A DNA stretch of 64,000 nucleotides. Origin: Alphaproteobacteria bacterium (lineage in GTDB: Bacteria; Pseudomonadota; Alphaproteobacteria; CACIAM-22H2). Location: contig JAFKFM010000010.1 in the NCBI GenBank assembly GCA_017308135.1, positions 450,545 through 514,544 on the forward strand. Direction: 5' to 3'. How positions within the stretch are numbered: position 1 is the first letter of the stretch; each line of letters opens with the position of its first letter. Position numbers and translations under genes: made by a program. The notes under the pieces are model-generated. The model searched no databases and was not told where the DNA came from. It saw only the letters and a program-made list of their open reading frames with translations. Below are positions 37,082 to 46,109 of this stretch, in pieces.

Positions 37082-38146
37082 TCAGCGCGTCAGCAAAACG
37101 GAATGTTCGGGTTTCCACACGGCGCGCACCGCGGCCCCGGGTTCGACCGTGGGCGTGTTGGGATGCGCTTCGATGGCGATCGGCTTCGCGGTCCCTGCGT
37201 CGATCTCCAACCGGATGCGGTTGCCGGCGAACATCCGGCTTTTGACGATCCCCGCGATGGCGTTGTGGCCCGCGGGCACCGGAACGCCCGCACCGATCAG
37301 CGACATTTGCTCCGGCCGCACGCCGATCGAAACGGTGCCCGAAGCGCCCGTGTCGGGTACGCGCAAAATCGTGCCCGCGACCGTCACGGCCAGCAGGCCG
37401 TTCTCGGTGCCGTGCGCGGCCCCGTCGAGCAGATTGATCTGCCCGACGAAGTCCGCGACGAAGCGCGTGGCGGGGCGTTCGTAGATTTCGCTCGCCGTGC
37501 CCATCTGTTCGATGATGCCGTCGTTCATCACCGCGATGCGATCCGACATGCTCATCGCTTCGGTCTGGTCGTGCGTCACGTAGACGGTCGTGATCTTCAA
37601 CGTGCGATGGATGGCGCTGATCTCGTTCTGCATCGCCTCGCGAAGTTTGAGGTCGAGCGCACCGAGCGGCTCGTCCATCAGCAGCACGCGCGGCGAATGC
37701 GCCACCGCGCGCGCGACGGCCACGCGCTGCTGCTGTCCGCCGGACAATTGCGTGGGATAGCGGTTTTCGACGCTCGGCAGGCGGATAAGCTCGAGAAGCT
37801 CCTTCACGCGCTTGGCGATATCGGCTTTTGGCAGGCCACGCTCGGCGAGCGCGAAGCCGATATTGTCGCCGATGGTCATATGCGGAAACAGCGCGTAGTC
37901 CTGGAAGACCATGCCGATCTCGCGCTTCTGGGGCGGTAAGTCGGTCACGTCGTCGCCGCCGAACAGGATGCGGCCCGTGCTCGGCTCGATGAAGCCCGCG
38001 ATCAAACGCAATGTCGTCGTCTTGCCGCAGCCAGAGGGCCCGAGCAGCGTCAGGAACTCGCCTTGCGGTATCTCCAAGTCGATCGGGCGCAAGGCGGTGA
38101 CGCCCGCGTAGGTCTTCGATACGCCATTGAGCGATACGCTGGACAT
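37082..38146 (-). CDS. ABC transporter ATP-binding protein, PotA/FbpC-like
   Basis: 354 residues: Walker A GPSGCGKTT (37-45), signature LSGGQQQR, Walker B VLLMDEP, switch His in VTHDQTEAM, then a C-terminal TOBE domain. This is the spermidine/iron-type ATPase. There is no permease in its own operon; the only permeases of matching class are 10 kb away at 25902-27592, so it likely powers that importer. The ATG shares its A with the stop of the preceding gene (TGATG). Confidence 0.92.
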   Translation of the reverse strand: MSSVSLNGVSKTYAGVTALRPIDLEIPQGEFLTLLGPSGCGKTTTLRLIAGFIEPSTGRILFGGDDVTDLPPQKREIGMVFQDYALFPHMTIGDNIGFALAERGLPKADIAKRVKELLELIRLPSVENRYPTQLSGGQQQRVAVARAVAHSPRVLLMDEPLGALDLKLREAMQNEISAIHRTLKITTVYVTHDQTEAMSMSDRIAVMNDGIIEQMGTASEIYERPATRFVADFVGQINLLDGAAHGTENGLLAVTVAGTILRVPDTGASGTVSIGVRPEQMSLIGAGVPVPAGHNAIAGIVKSRMFAGNRIRLEIDAGTAKPIAIEAHPNTPTVEPGAAVRAVWKPEHSVLLTR

Positions 38147-40518
38147 CAATTCGAACCTTTGGTTTGCCGCGCGTCGTCGATCGCCTTCCACACGCGATAG
38201 GGGGTCGCCGGCATGTCGATATGTTTGACGCCGAGCGGTGCGAGCGCATCCAGCACGGCCGAGATCACGACCGGCGGGGCGCCGATGCAGCCCGCTTCCG
38301 CGCAGCCTTTCAGACCCAGCGGGTTGTTTTTGCACGGGTCGGGATTGCGCGCGAGATCGAAGAACGGCAGATCGCCCGCGCGCGGCATCGCGTAATCCAT
38401 GAACGAGCCGGTCAGCGGCTGGCCGGTCGTTTCGTCATGGACGAAATGTTCGAGCAGCGCTTGGCCGATCCCTTGCGCCAGCGCACCATGCATCTGGCCG
38501 TCGACCAGCAGCGGATTGATCTCGTTGCCGAAATCGTCGACGCAGGAATAGCGCGTCACGGCGACTTCGCCGGTATCGGGATCGATCTCGACCTCGCAGG
38601 CATGGCAGCCATTGGGGAAGGTCGGCTCGACCGGTTGGAACGTGCCTTGCGCGGAAAGATCGGCGCCGAGCCCGCCGGGCAGACGCTGGCCCGTCTCGCG
38701 GCGTTCGTGGAATGCTTTGGCGACGCGCGGCACGTCGATCACGCGATCCGTGCCCGCGATGCGGAAGCCCGCGTCGCGGAATTCGATATCGACGGCTGCG
38801 GCTTCCAGAAGTTCGGCGGCCAAGGGCGTGAGACCCTCGACGACCTTGTCGATCGCGCGTTGTAAAGCCGATCCGCCGACGGGCAGCGAGCGCGAGCCGA
38901 ACGTGCCCACGCCGCGCGCCACGACATCGGTGTCGCCTTGATGGATGCGGATGCGCGCGGGATCGAGACCTAGCCGATCCGCGACGATCTGCGTATAGGC
39001 GGTTACGTGCCCCTGGCCTTGGGTCATCGTGCCGAGCAGCACGTCGGCGCCGCCCTCGGCATCGAGGATCACGGTCGCGGCTTCTTCCGCACCGCCCGCC
39101 GCGCGCTCGATATAGCAGCCGAGGCCGAGGCCGCGAAGTCTGCCGCGCGTTTCGCTTTCCTTGCGGCGTGCGGCAAAGCCCGCGACATCGGCGAAGGCGA
39201 CCAGCTTGTCGATCGTCCCCTTGAAATCGCCGCTGTCGTAGAGCGTACCCATCGGCGTGCGATAAGGCAGGGCGGCGAAGGGCACGACATTGCGCCGGCG
39301 GATTTCGTCGGGGCCGATCCCGAATTCGCGCGCGGCTTTGTCGAGCGCGCGTTCGATCGCGTAGATCGACTCAGGGCGGCCCGCACCGCGATAGGCGTCG
39401 ACCGGTGCCGTGTTCGTGAAACGCGCGCGCGAGGTGATGTGGGCGGCGGGTGTGGCGTAGACGCCGATCATGCCGACCAAGCCGATATTGGCGGGCACGG
39501 GCCCGAAATAGGAAAGATAGGCGCCGAGATTGGCGCTGACGGCGGCGCGCAAAGCCAGGATCTTCGCGTCCTTGTCGAACGCGACGGCGATGCGCGTGCG
39601 CATGTCGCGCCCGCCGGTGTCGGACAGGAACGCCTCGCTACGCGTCGATATCCAGCGCACTTTGCGGCCGAGTTTCTTCGCCGCCCATACGGCCAGGCCC
39701 TGTTCGCGCATCACCGTCGCTTTCAGGCCGAAGCCGCCGCCGGTGTCGGGGGCGATCACGCGCAATTGCTTCTCGGGCCAGCCGAACACGTCGGCGGTCA
39801 ACACGCGGCGCACCAGATGCGGCGCTTGCGTGCCGGTGCGCAACGTCACGCGTTCGCCATCGGGTTCGCCCTGCGCGTTGCGCGGTTCGAGCGGCACGCC
39901 GGCGAGGCGTTGGTTGATGACTTCCAATTCGACGATCTTATGCGCGACGGCGAAGGCCGCATCCACGGCGGCCGCGTCGCCCAACGCGATCTCGTAGCCG
40001 GGCAGGGCGGCCGCGTCGTCCGGCGACAACACGGGCGTCAGTTCTTCGTAGTCGATCGCCAACGCTTCGACCGCTTCCATCGCGATCGTTTCGGTTTCAG
40101 CGACCACGAAAGCGACGGGATCGCCGACATGGCGCACCGTGTCGCGCGCCAGCAACTCGAAAGGCGGCGGCGCGATCTTCACCGGCGTGCCGTCGATCTT
40201 GACGGCGGAGAGGGCGGGGATCGGCTTGATGCCGTCGGCGTCGAGATCGGCGGCGGTGAGGATCAGCGCCACACCGGGGATGGCGCGCGCGGCCGTCGCG
40301 TCGATCCGCGCGATCTTGGCATGCGCGTAGGGCGAACGCGCGATCACGCCGCGCAGCGTATCCGCCGACGGCAGATCGTCGAGATAGGCGCCTTTGCCTG
40401 CGAGCAGCCGCGCATCCTCCAACCGGCGGCGCGCGGTGCCGACGGCGAGGCGGTTTTCGGGCGTGGCGGGACCGCTATCCAATTCGGGAAGGCTCCAAAT
40501 CGCGTCGTGGATGAACAT
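38146..40518 (-). CDS. Xanthine dehydrogenase/CoxL-family molybdenum-binding subunit (orphan)
   Basis: 790 residues, Ald_Xan_dh_C2-type large subunit of Mo hydroxylases. Recognisable are the N-terminal domain, the AYRGAGRPE loop (form II CoxL-like, not the AYxCSFR of true CO dehydrogenase), and the active-site Glu in CAEAGCIGAPP near residue 755. Partner [2Fe-2S] and FAD subunits are not in the window. Start at 40518 is the ATG with best domain fit; ATG at 40575 is possible. First gene of the coupled operon 40518-31978. Substrate probably an aromatic, heterocyclic or aldehyde compound. Confidence 0.87.
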   Translation of the reverse strand: MFIHDAIWSLPELDSGPATPENRLAVGTARRRLEDARLLAGKGAYLDDLPSADTLRGVIARSPYAHAKIARIDATAARAIPGVALILTAADLDADGIKPIPALSAVKIDGTPVKIAPPPFELLARDTVRHVGDPVAFVVAETETIAMEAVEALAIDYEELTPVLSPDDAAALPGYEIALGDAAAVDAAFAVAHKIVELEVINQRLAGVPLEPRNAQGEPDGERVTLRTGTQAPHLVRRVLTADVFGWPEKQLRVIAPDTGGGFGLKATVMREQGLAVWAAKKLGRKVRWISTRSEAFLSDTGGRDMRTRIAVAFDKDAKILALRAAVSANLGAYLSYFGPVPANIGLVGMIGVYATPAAHITSRARFTNTAPVDAYRGAGRPESIYAIERALDKAAREFGIGPDEIRRRNVVPFAALPYRTPMGTLYDSGDFKGTIDKLVAFADVAGFAARRKESETRGRLRGLGLGCYIERAAGGAEEAATVILDAEGGADVLLGTMTQGQGHVTAYTQIVADRLGLDPARIRIHQGDTDVVARGVGTFGSRSLPVGGSALQRAIDKVVEGLTPLAAELLEAAAVDIEFRDAGFRIAGTDRVIDVPRVAKAFHERRETGQRLPGGLGADLSAQGTFQPVEPTFPNGCHACEVEIDPDTGEVAVTRYSCVDDFGNEINPLLVDGQMHGALAQGIGQALLEHFVHDETTGQPLTGSFMDYAMPRAGDLPFFDLARNPDPCKNNPLGLKGCAEAGCIGAPPVVISAVLDALAPLGVKHIDMPATPYRVWKAIDDARQTKGSN

Positions 40519-40686
40519 ACATGTGCGTGCACTCCGCGTGCCAAAGTATAGGCGCTTGGATCGGCGGCGGCGCAAGCCGGTTTGGGTTCATCCAAGGATC
40601 AAGCAAACTCATGGCGCCGCACGCAAAAAAGACTGAACGGCCGGCTTACGAAATGTCATCGTAGGCGCCTCGACGGGGAGGGGTGA

Positions 40687-41712
40687 ATGACCCAGGCGCG
40701 CACGCGGTTGACGACGGATATCGACTACGCCGGCAAGGGCAAGCAGCTCGGCTTTCTGCGCCTCGTCCATTCGGACGATCGCTACGCCTTCGGTATTCTC
40801 CCCATTCCGTTGGCGGTGATTGCCAATGGCGAAGGCCCGACGATGCTGCTGACATCGGGCACGCATGGCGACGAATACGAAGGTCAGATCCTGTTGCACG
40901 ATCTGATCCGCAATCTCGACCCTGCGCGCATCACGGGCCGGTTGATCGTGCTGCCCGCGTTGAATTTCCCGGCCGTGATGGCGGCCTCGCGCGTCTCGCC
41001 GCTCGATCAAGGCAATCTCAACCGCGCCTTTCCGGGCGAGGCCGACGGCGGGCCGACCTCGGCGATCGCGCATTACCTGACCAGCGTCGTCCTGCCGATG
41101 ACGAACGCCGCCGCCGATCTGCATTCGGGCGGCACGACGGGTATGTATGTGCCCAGCGTCTACCTGCACGGCGGCGGCGATGCGGCGTTGCGCAAGCGCA
41201 AGCTCGACGGCGCGCGCGCTTTCGGCTTGCCTTACACGGTTTGCGCGATGGCGACGTCGGATAGCCGGTCGATGTCCGCGCAATGCGACCGGATGGGCAT
41301 TCCGATGGTCGCAACCGAATTCCCGGGCGCGGCGTCGATCGATATCGACGCCCTCGCCATCGGCCGCGAAGGCCTGATGCGCCTGCTGCATCACTTCGGC
41401 GTGCTGAAGGAAGCGCCGCCGCGCGCGCGTTTCCACGACACGAAGCTGATCACACCGACGGGGGCGGGATCGCTGGTCATGGCCCCGCTCGACGGTTTGT
41501 TCGAGCCTTTGGTGGGCTTGGGCGCGCGCGTGACGAAAGGCCAGCCCGTGGCGCGCATCCATCCGATCGGCGAAATCGAGCGCGCGGCGGCCGAACTGAC
41601 CGCCCCGCATGACGGGCTGATCATGGTCCGCCGCGCCAACACGCTGGTCACGCGCGGCGATTACGTTTATCGCCTCGCGCGCGATTTCAGCGAGGCGGAA
41701 TATCTCGCCTAA
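40687..41712 (+). CDS. Succinylglutamate desuccinylase/aspartoacylase-family zinc deacylase (DoeB-like)
   Basis: 341 residues. Zinc ligands His60 and Glu63 (GTHGDEYEG) and His146 (DLHSGG) and the LNRAFPG motif identify the AstE/AspA family; C-terminal ~100 residues form the barrel domain. Members hydrolyse N-acyl amino acids, and the DoeB branch deacetylates N-alpha-acetyl-diaminobutyrate in ectoine breakdown. No other ectoine gene is present, so the substrate is open. Divergent from the Mo-hydroxylase operon (spacer 168 bases) and convergent with the next gene (4-base overlap). Confidence 0.86.
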   Translation: MTQARTRLTTDIDYAGKGKQLGFLRLVHSDDRYAFGILPIPLAVIANGEGPTMLLTSGTHGDEYEGQILLHDLIRNLDPARITGRLIVLPALNFPAVMAASRVSPLDQGNLNRAFPGEADGGPTSAIAHYLTSVVLPMTNAAADLHSGGTTGMYVPSVYLHGGGDAALRKRKLDGARAFGLPYTVCAMATSDSRSMSAQCDRMGIPMVATEFPGAASIDIDALAIGREGLMRLLHHFGVLKEAPPRARFHDTKLITPTGAGSLVMAPLDGLFEPLVGLGARVTKGQPVARIHPIGEIERAAAELTAPHDGLIMVRRANTLVTRGDYVYRLARDFSEAEYLA

Positions 41713-43256
41713 CGCGGCACCACGCTTTCGGCCACGGTCGCTTCGTCGCGGCGCGGCACGTAGCGCAGATCCTTGCGCGTCGCCCAGTAATTCACTTGGT
41801 AATGCGACGGCAGGATCACGTTCGCCGCCGCCGCGCGGCGCGTGACTTCGGCGAGCATTTGGCCGCGCTTGACTTGATCGAGTTCCACGTCGGCGTCGTC
41901 GAGCAGCTTGTCGGATACCGGATCGATCCAGCTGCCGTAGTTGTTGGCGGCGGTCGAATGGAACGTCTCGCGCATCACCAGCAGCGGATCGGTCGAGGTG
42001 TGGCCCCAGCCGACGATCAGGAACGAGAATTCCTTGTTCCGCGCCTGATTGAAATACGTGCCGATATGGGTGGGCTGCACGCTCGCTTCGATCCCGATCC
42101 GCGCCAGCATCTGCGCGATCGTCTGCGCTTGGCGCGTGTCGTTGAGATAGCGCCCGTTGGTCGTGTGGATCGCGAGGCGGAAACCGTTCGCGACGCCCGC
42201 CGCCGCCATAAGCGCGCGCGCTTTGGCGAGATCGGAGGCGGGATTCTTGAGATCGCCAAGGAAGCCCGGATGGCCTTCGAGCGGGATCTGGCTCGCCTCG
42301 ACGGCCGCCCCTTCCATCAACCGCGAAACGATCGCCGGGCGATCGACCGCCAGCGCCATCGCTTCGCGCACGCGCGGATCGCGCATCGGATTGGCGATCG
42401 CGCCGCCATCCTTGCCCGTGACGAAGGGCGAGGTTTCGCGCGCCACGTCCATCGCCCAAAAGATCACGCGGTTCGACAGCCCGTTGGACAGCGCCACGCG
42501 TTCCTCGCGTTGCAGCTTTTCGATATCGCCGGGCGGCACGTCGTTGATCACGTCGACCGCACCGGTCAGCAATGCGGCAAGGCGCGCGGCCGGACTGCGC
42601 AGCAAGCGCAGAGTCACGCGATCCCAACGCGGCTTGCCGTCCGCCCAGGCGGGATTGGCCTCGAGCGTTACGCGCTCGCCCGGCACGAACTCGACGAAGC
42701 GATACGGACCGGTGCCATTCGCCGACTTGCCGGTGGCGAAGCTTTGCGTCGTCGCGTCCATGCCGATGCGCCGATCGACGATCGCGATCTGGGCGAGATT
42801 GGCGGGCAGCAACAGGCCGGGCCGCTTGGTGCGCACGCGCAAGGTCAGATCGTCGACGACCTCGACCGCATCGACGTTGCGCAAGTTCCGGCTATAGGTC
42901 GAGGGCGCGCCGGGAACGTTGGGGGCGCGTTCGATCGAGAATTTCACGTCATGCGCGGTCAACGGCGCGCCGTCGTGGAACTTCAATCCCGGGCGGAGCT
43001 TGAACTCCCAAAGATTCGGCGGTTCGACGATGCGCCAGGATTGGGCGATGCCGGGCAGGATCTCCTCGTTCGGCCCGACGCGCGCCAGCGTGTCGAAGAT
43101 ATGCAGCATCAACTCGAAGTTCGGGCCGATGGCTTGGGCGTGCGGATCGACATAGGTCGCCTCCGCCGCCATGCCCATGCGCAGTTCGGCCGCGTCGGCG
43201 ATCGGCGCGCAGAAACCCGCAGCCAGGATTACCGCCGAGAGAAATCGTGCCTTCAT
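41709..43256 (-). CDS. ABC transporter substrate-binding protein, peptide/nickel type (SBP family 5)
   Basis: 515 residues: signal peptide MKARFLSAVILAAGFCAPIADA, then a family-5 binding protein (TYVDPHAQ, KFHDGAPLTAHDVKFSIERA, DPLLVMRETFHS). Such proteins carry di/oligopeptides, nickel, or other charged solutes to DppBCDF-type importers. No matching permease or ATPase genes are adjacent, so it is an orphan, perhaps sharing a channel encoded elsewhere. Confidence 0.9.
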   Translation of the reverse strand: MKARFLSAVILAAGFCAPIADAAELRMGMAAEATYVDPHAQAIGPNFELMLHIFDTLARVGPNEEILPGIAQSWRIVEPPNLWEFKLRPGLKFHDGAPLTAHDVKFSIERAPNVPGAPSTYSRNLRNVDAVEVVDDLTLRVRTKRPGLLLPANLAQIAIVDRRIGMDATTQSFATGKSANGTGPYRFVEFVPGERVTLEANPAWADGKPRWDRVTLRLLRSPAARLAALLTGAVDVINDVPPGDIEKLQREERVALSNGLSNRVIFWAMDVARETSPFVTGKDGGAIANPMRDPRVREAMALAVDRPAIVSRLMEGAAVEASQIPLEGHPGFLGDLKNPASDLAKARALMAAAGVANGFRLAIHTTNGRYLNDTRQAQTIAQMLARIGIEASVQPTHIGTYFNQARNKEFSFLIVGWGHTSTDPLLVMRETFHSTAANNYGSWIDPVSDKLLDDADVELDQVKRGQMLAEVTRRAAAANVILPSHYQVNYWATRKDLRYVPRRDEATVAESVVPR

Positions 43257-43529
43257 CGCCGTCGCCTCCGTTCAAATGCTTTTAATCGCTGCAGGAGTTT
43301 ATTTGGCTTGCACAGCATGTGCCGTTGCCGTCACACGGGCAAGCGCGATACGGCGCGCCATGAGGGGCGGCGATGACCGCATGAGCCGGTTTTGTGGCGA
43401 GAGAATTGCTGGGAAAACCCGCGCGAAGCGGTTGCCGGAAAGGCGTTTTAGTTTCACTGTGATGGCTGTCGGGGGGCGCGATTTGAGCGGCACGGAACAA
43501 ACGGCCGGACGGAACAGCGAGGCGGCGCG

Positions 43530-44333
43530 ATGAGCGGGGCCATCGCCAAGCCGCGCGACGCGTTCCCGTGGCGGCGCGTGGGCGAGACGGCGCAGTTCCT
43601 GTTGTTCGCCGCTTTCGTGCTGTGGGTCGCGGTGCGCGGCGCCCAAAGCATGGGCTATAATTGGCAGTGGTCGCGCGTTCCCCGCTATCTCTATCGCGAA
43701 ATCGACGGCGAGATCTGGCTCGGCCCCTTGCTGAAGGGGATGATCGTCACGCTGCAGATCAGTGCTTTGGCACTGCTGCTGACCGTCGTCATCGGCTTGA
43801 TCGTCGCGGTGTTGCGCCGTTCGAACTCGATCGCCGGCGAAGGCCTGTCGCGAGTCTATATCGAAGCGATCCGCAACACGCCGCTGCTGGTGCAGCTCTA
43901 CATCTTCTATTTCATCCTGTCGCCGATCCTGGGCATCGATCGCTACTGGACGGGCGTGCTGTGTCTCGCCGTGTTCGAAGGCGCCTTCGCCGCGGAGATC
44001 TTCCGCGCCGGCATCGAAGCCGTCGCCAAGGGGCAATGGGAAGCCGCGCGCGCGATGGGCTTACGCCCCGCGCAGATCTATCGCTTCGTCGTGCTGCCCC
44101 AAGCATTGCGCATCGTGCTGCCGCCGCTGACGGGGCTTGGCGTCTCGCTCGTGAAGCATTCGGCGATCGTGTCGGTCATCGCGGTGTTCGACCTGACCAA
44201 CGAAGGGCGCAACGTCATCGCCGATACGTTCATGACGTTCGAAATCTGGCTGGTCGTCGCCGGTCTTTATCTCGCCGTCACCGTCGCGATGTCGCAGGCG
44301 GTGCGGATTCTCGAAGCCCGTCTCAAAAGTTGA
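43530..44333 (+). CDS. Amino-acid ABC transporter permease (His/Glu/Arg type), first
   Basis: 267-residue polar amino-acid permease: transmembrane segments from residue 20 on, LLVQLYIFYFIL, and the EAA loop WEAARAMGLRPAQIYRFVVLP around residue 172. Its stop falls in a perfect 9-base hairpin (44318-44338) ahead of the binding-protein gene. Starts the plus-strand cluster: permease, binding protein, permease, DadA-like dehydrogenase, AhpD-like and creatininase-like. The 273-base spacer upstream faces the divergent SBP gene. Confidence 0.92.
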   Translation: MSGAIAKPRDAFPWRRVGETAQFLLFAAFVLWVAVRGAQSMGYNWQWSRVPRYLYREIDGEIWLGPLLKGMIVTLQISALALLLTVVIGLIVAVLRRSNSIAGEGLSRVYIEAIRNTPLLVQLYIFYFILSPILGIDRYWTGVLCLAVFEGAFAAEIFRAGIEAVAKGQWEAARAMGLRPAQIYRFVVLPQALRIVLPPLTGLGVSLVKHSAIVSVIAVFDLTNEGRNVIADTFMTFEIWLVVAGLYLAVTVAMSQAVRILEARLKS

Positions 44334-44338
44334 GACGG
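44318..44338 (+). promoter_or_regulatory. Perfect 9-base stem-loop between permease and binding-protein genes
   Basis: CCGTCTCAA (44318-44326) pairs exactly with TTGAGACGG (44330-44338) around a 3-base loop; it covers the permease stop codon. The strong ribosome site AAAGGAGGGG of the next gene follows. Such hairpins often protect or attenuate mRNA so that binding protein is made in excess over permease. Confidence 0.6.
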
Positions 44339-44367
44339 AAAACCATGTCCCACAAAAGGAGGGGAGC

Positions 44368-45201
44368 ATGTTCGGATTGAGGAAATTGGCCCTGACGGCG
44401 ATCGCCGTCGCGGCGGTGATGGCGCCGGTGGCGTCCAAAGCGCAGGACGCGCGCGCGGCGTTGTCCGCGACCAGCGCCATCGAGGAGATCAAGAAGCGCG
44501 GCGCGCTGCGCGTCGGCCTCTCGACCTTCGTGCCGTGGGCGTTCCGTTCGAAATCGGGCGATCTGATCGGCTACGAAGTCGATGTCTCCAAGAAGCTGGC
44601 CGAGGATATGGGCGTGAAGCTCGAACTCGTGCCGACCGCGTGGGACGGCATCATCCCCGCGCTGATCGCCGGCCAGTTCGATTTCATCATCGGCGGCATG
44701 ACGATCACCCCGGCGCGCAACCTGACCGTCAACTTCACGTCGCCCTATTCGGCGACGGGCGTGGACGTCGTCGCCAGTAAGAAGCTGGCCGACGGCTTCA
44801 AGACGATCGCCGATTTCAACAAGCCGAACGTCACGCTGTCGGCCCGCCGCGGCACCTCGGCCGCGACGACCGCGCAGCGCCTGTTCCCGAACGCGACCTT
44901 GCGTCTGTTCGATGACGACGCGCCGGCGCTGCTCGAAGTCACGAACGATCGCGCGCATGCCTGGATCAGCACCGTGCCGAAGCCGGCCTTCGCCGTGCTC
45001 GACAATCCGAACGCGCTGTTCCGTCCCTTCGCCGAGCCGCTGGTCGGCCAGGCCGACGCGATGGCCGTGCGCAAGGGCGATCCGGACTCGCTCAACTTCC
45101 TCAACAACTGGATCCAAAGCCGGACGATCGATGGCTGGCTCGCCGAACGTCAGGCCTATTGGTTCAAGGCGCGCGATTGGCGCGACCAGCAGGCCCAGTG
45201 A
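44368..45201 (+). CDS. Amino-acid ABC transporter substrate-binding protein (SBP family 3)
   Basis: 277 residues. Signal peptide with cleavage near SKAQD (residues ~23-27), then the family-3 pattern GALRVGLSTFVPWAF, GYEVDVSKKLAEDMGV, and ITPARNLTVNFTSPY. A very good Shine-Dalgarno (AAAGGAGGGG) precedes the ATG. Binds polar or charged amino acids. The stop overlaps the GTG of the next permease (GTGA). Specificity cannot be read from sequence. Confidence 0.93.
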   Translation: MFGLRKLALTAIAVAAVMAPVASKAQDARAALSATSAIEEIKKRGALRVGLSTFVPWAFRSKSGDLIGYEVDVSKKLAEDMGVKLELVPTAWDGIIPALIAGQFDFIIGGMTITPARNLTVNFTSPYSATGVDVVASKKLADGFKTIADFNKPNVTLSARRGTSAATTAQRLFPNATLRLFDDDAPALLEVTNDRAHAWISTVPKPAFAVLDNPNALFRPFAEPLVGQADAMAVRKGDPDSLNFLNNWIQSRTIDGWLAERQAYWFKARDWRDQQAQ

Positions 45202-46109
45202 GTTCGAATACCGCCACCATGGCGCCGCCGGTCGAAAACCGGCGGCGCTTTCGTCTTCTCGACGCGGTCATTCTGGCCGTGGTGGCGGCCGCGTGCGCCT
45301 ATCTGATTTGGCGCGCGAACACGGTCCTTAACTACAATTGGAATTGGTCGCGGGTCTGGCCCTTCATCCTGCGCTACGACGAAGCGAAGGAAGCTTGGGT
45401 CCCCAATCTGATCCTGATCGGCCTATGGACGACCATCCGTATCGCCATCTGGTCGGCGATCGGGGCGGCGATCATCGGCGCGGTGATGGGCCTTGCGCGC
45501 ATCTCGCAATCGCTGTTCTTCCGGCTGGTCGCCGGATCCTATGTCGAGCTGGTGCGCAATATGCCCCCACTCGTGTTCGTCTTCGTCGTCTATTTCTTCC
45601 TGACCAGCCAGATCGTCCCGCTGATCGGCATCGACGTGGCGTTGCGCAACGCGTCGCCCGCCACGATCGCGACGATCGAAATGCTGTTCGGTCCCGCGCG
45701 ATTGCTGCCGGCCATCCTGTCGGCGATCCTGTGCATGGCGCTGTTCGAAGGCGCCTACGTCACCGAGATCGTGCGCGGCGGCGTGCAATCGATCGAACGC
45801 GGTCAATGGGACGCGGCCAAGGCCATGGCGTTGACGCGCGTGCAAACGCTGCGCCTCGTCGTGCTGCCGCAGGCGATCCAGCGCACGCTGCCCCCTCTCG
45901 CGGGGCAGTTCATCTCGCTGGTCAAGGACACGTCGATCGTGTCGCTGATCTCGATCCAGGATCTGACGTTCCTGGGCAACGAAGTCGCGGCGACGACCAC
46001 GCGCCTGTTCGAAACTTGGATCATCATCGCGGTGCTCTATTTCCTGCTGTGCTGGTCGCTGTCGCTGGCCTTTGCGCGGCTGGAAACGCGGATGGGCAAG
46101 CACCGATGA
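45198..46109 (+). CDS. Amino-acid ABC transporter permease, second
   Basis: 303 residues, partner to the 43530 permease: N-terminal helix (LLDAVILAVVAAACAYLIW), EAA loop WDAAKAMALTRVQTLRLVVLP. Long for the class because of an extra N-terminal helix and a periplasmic insertion (LIGIDVALRNASPATIATIE). GTG at 45198 overlaps the upstream stop; ATG at 45219 is an alternative. Overlaps the next gene by 4 bases. Confidence 0.92.
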   Translation: MSSNTATMAPPVENRRRFRLLDAVILAVVAAACAYLIWRANTVLNYNWNWSRVWPFILRYDEAKEAWVPNLILIGLWTTIRIAIWSAIGAAIIGAVMGLARISQSLFFRLVAGSYVELVRNMPPLVFVFVVYFFLTSQIVPLIGIDVALRNASPATIATIEMLFGPARLLPAILSAILCMALFEGAYVTEIVRGGVQSIERGQWDAAKAMALTRVQTLRLVVLPQAIQRTLPPLAGQFISLVKDTSIVSLISIQDLTFLGNEVAATTTRLFETWIIIAVLYFLLCWSLSLAFARLETRMGKHR

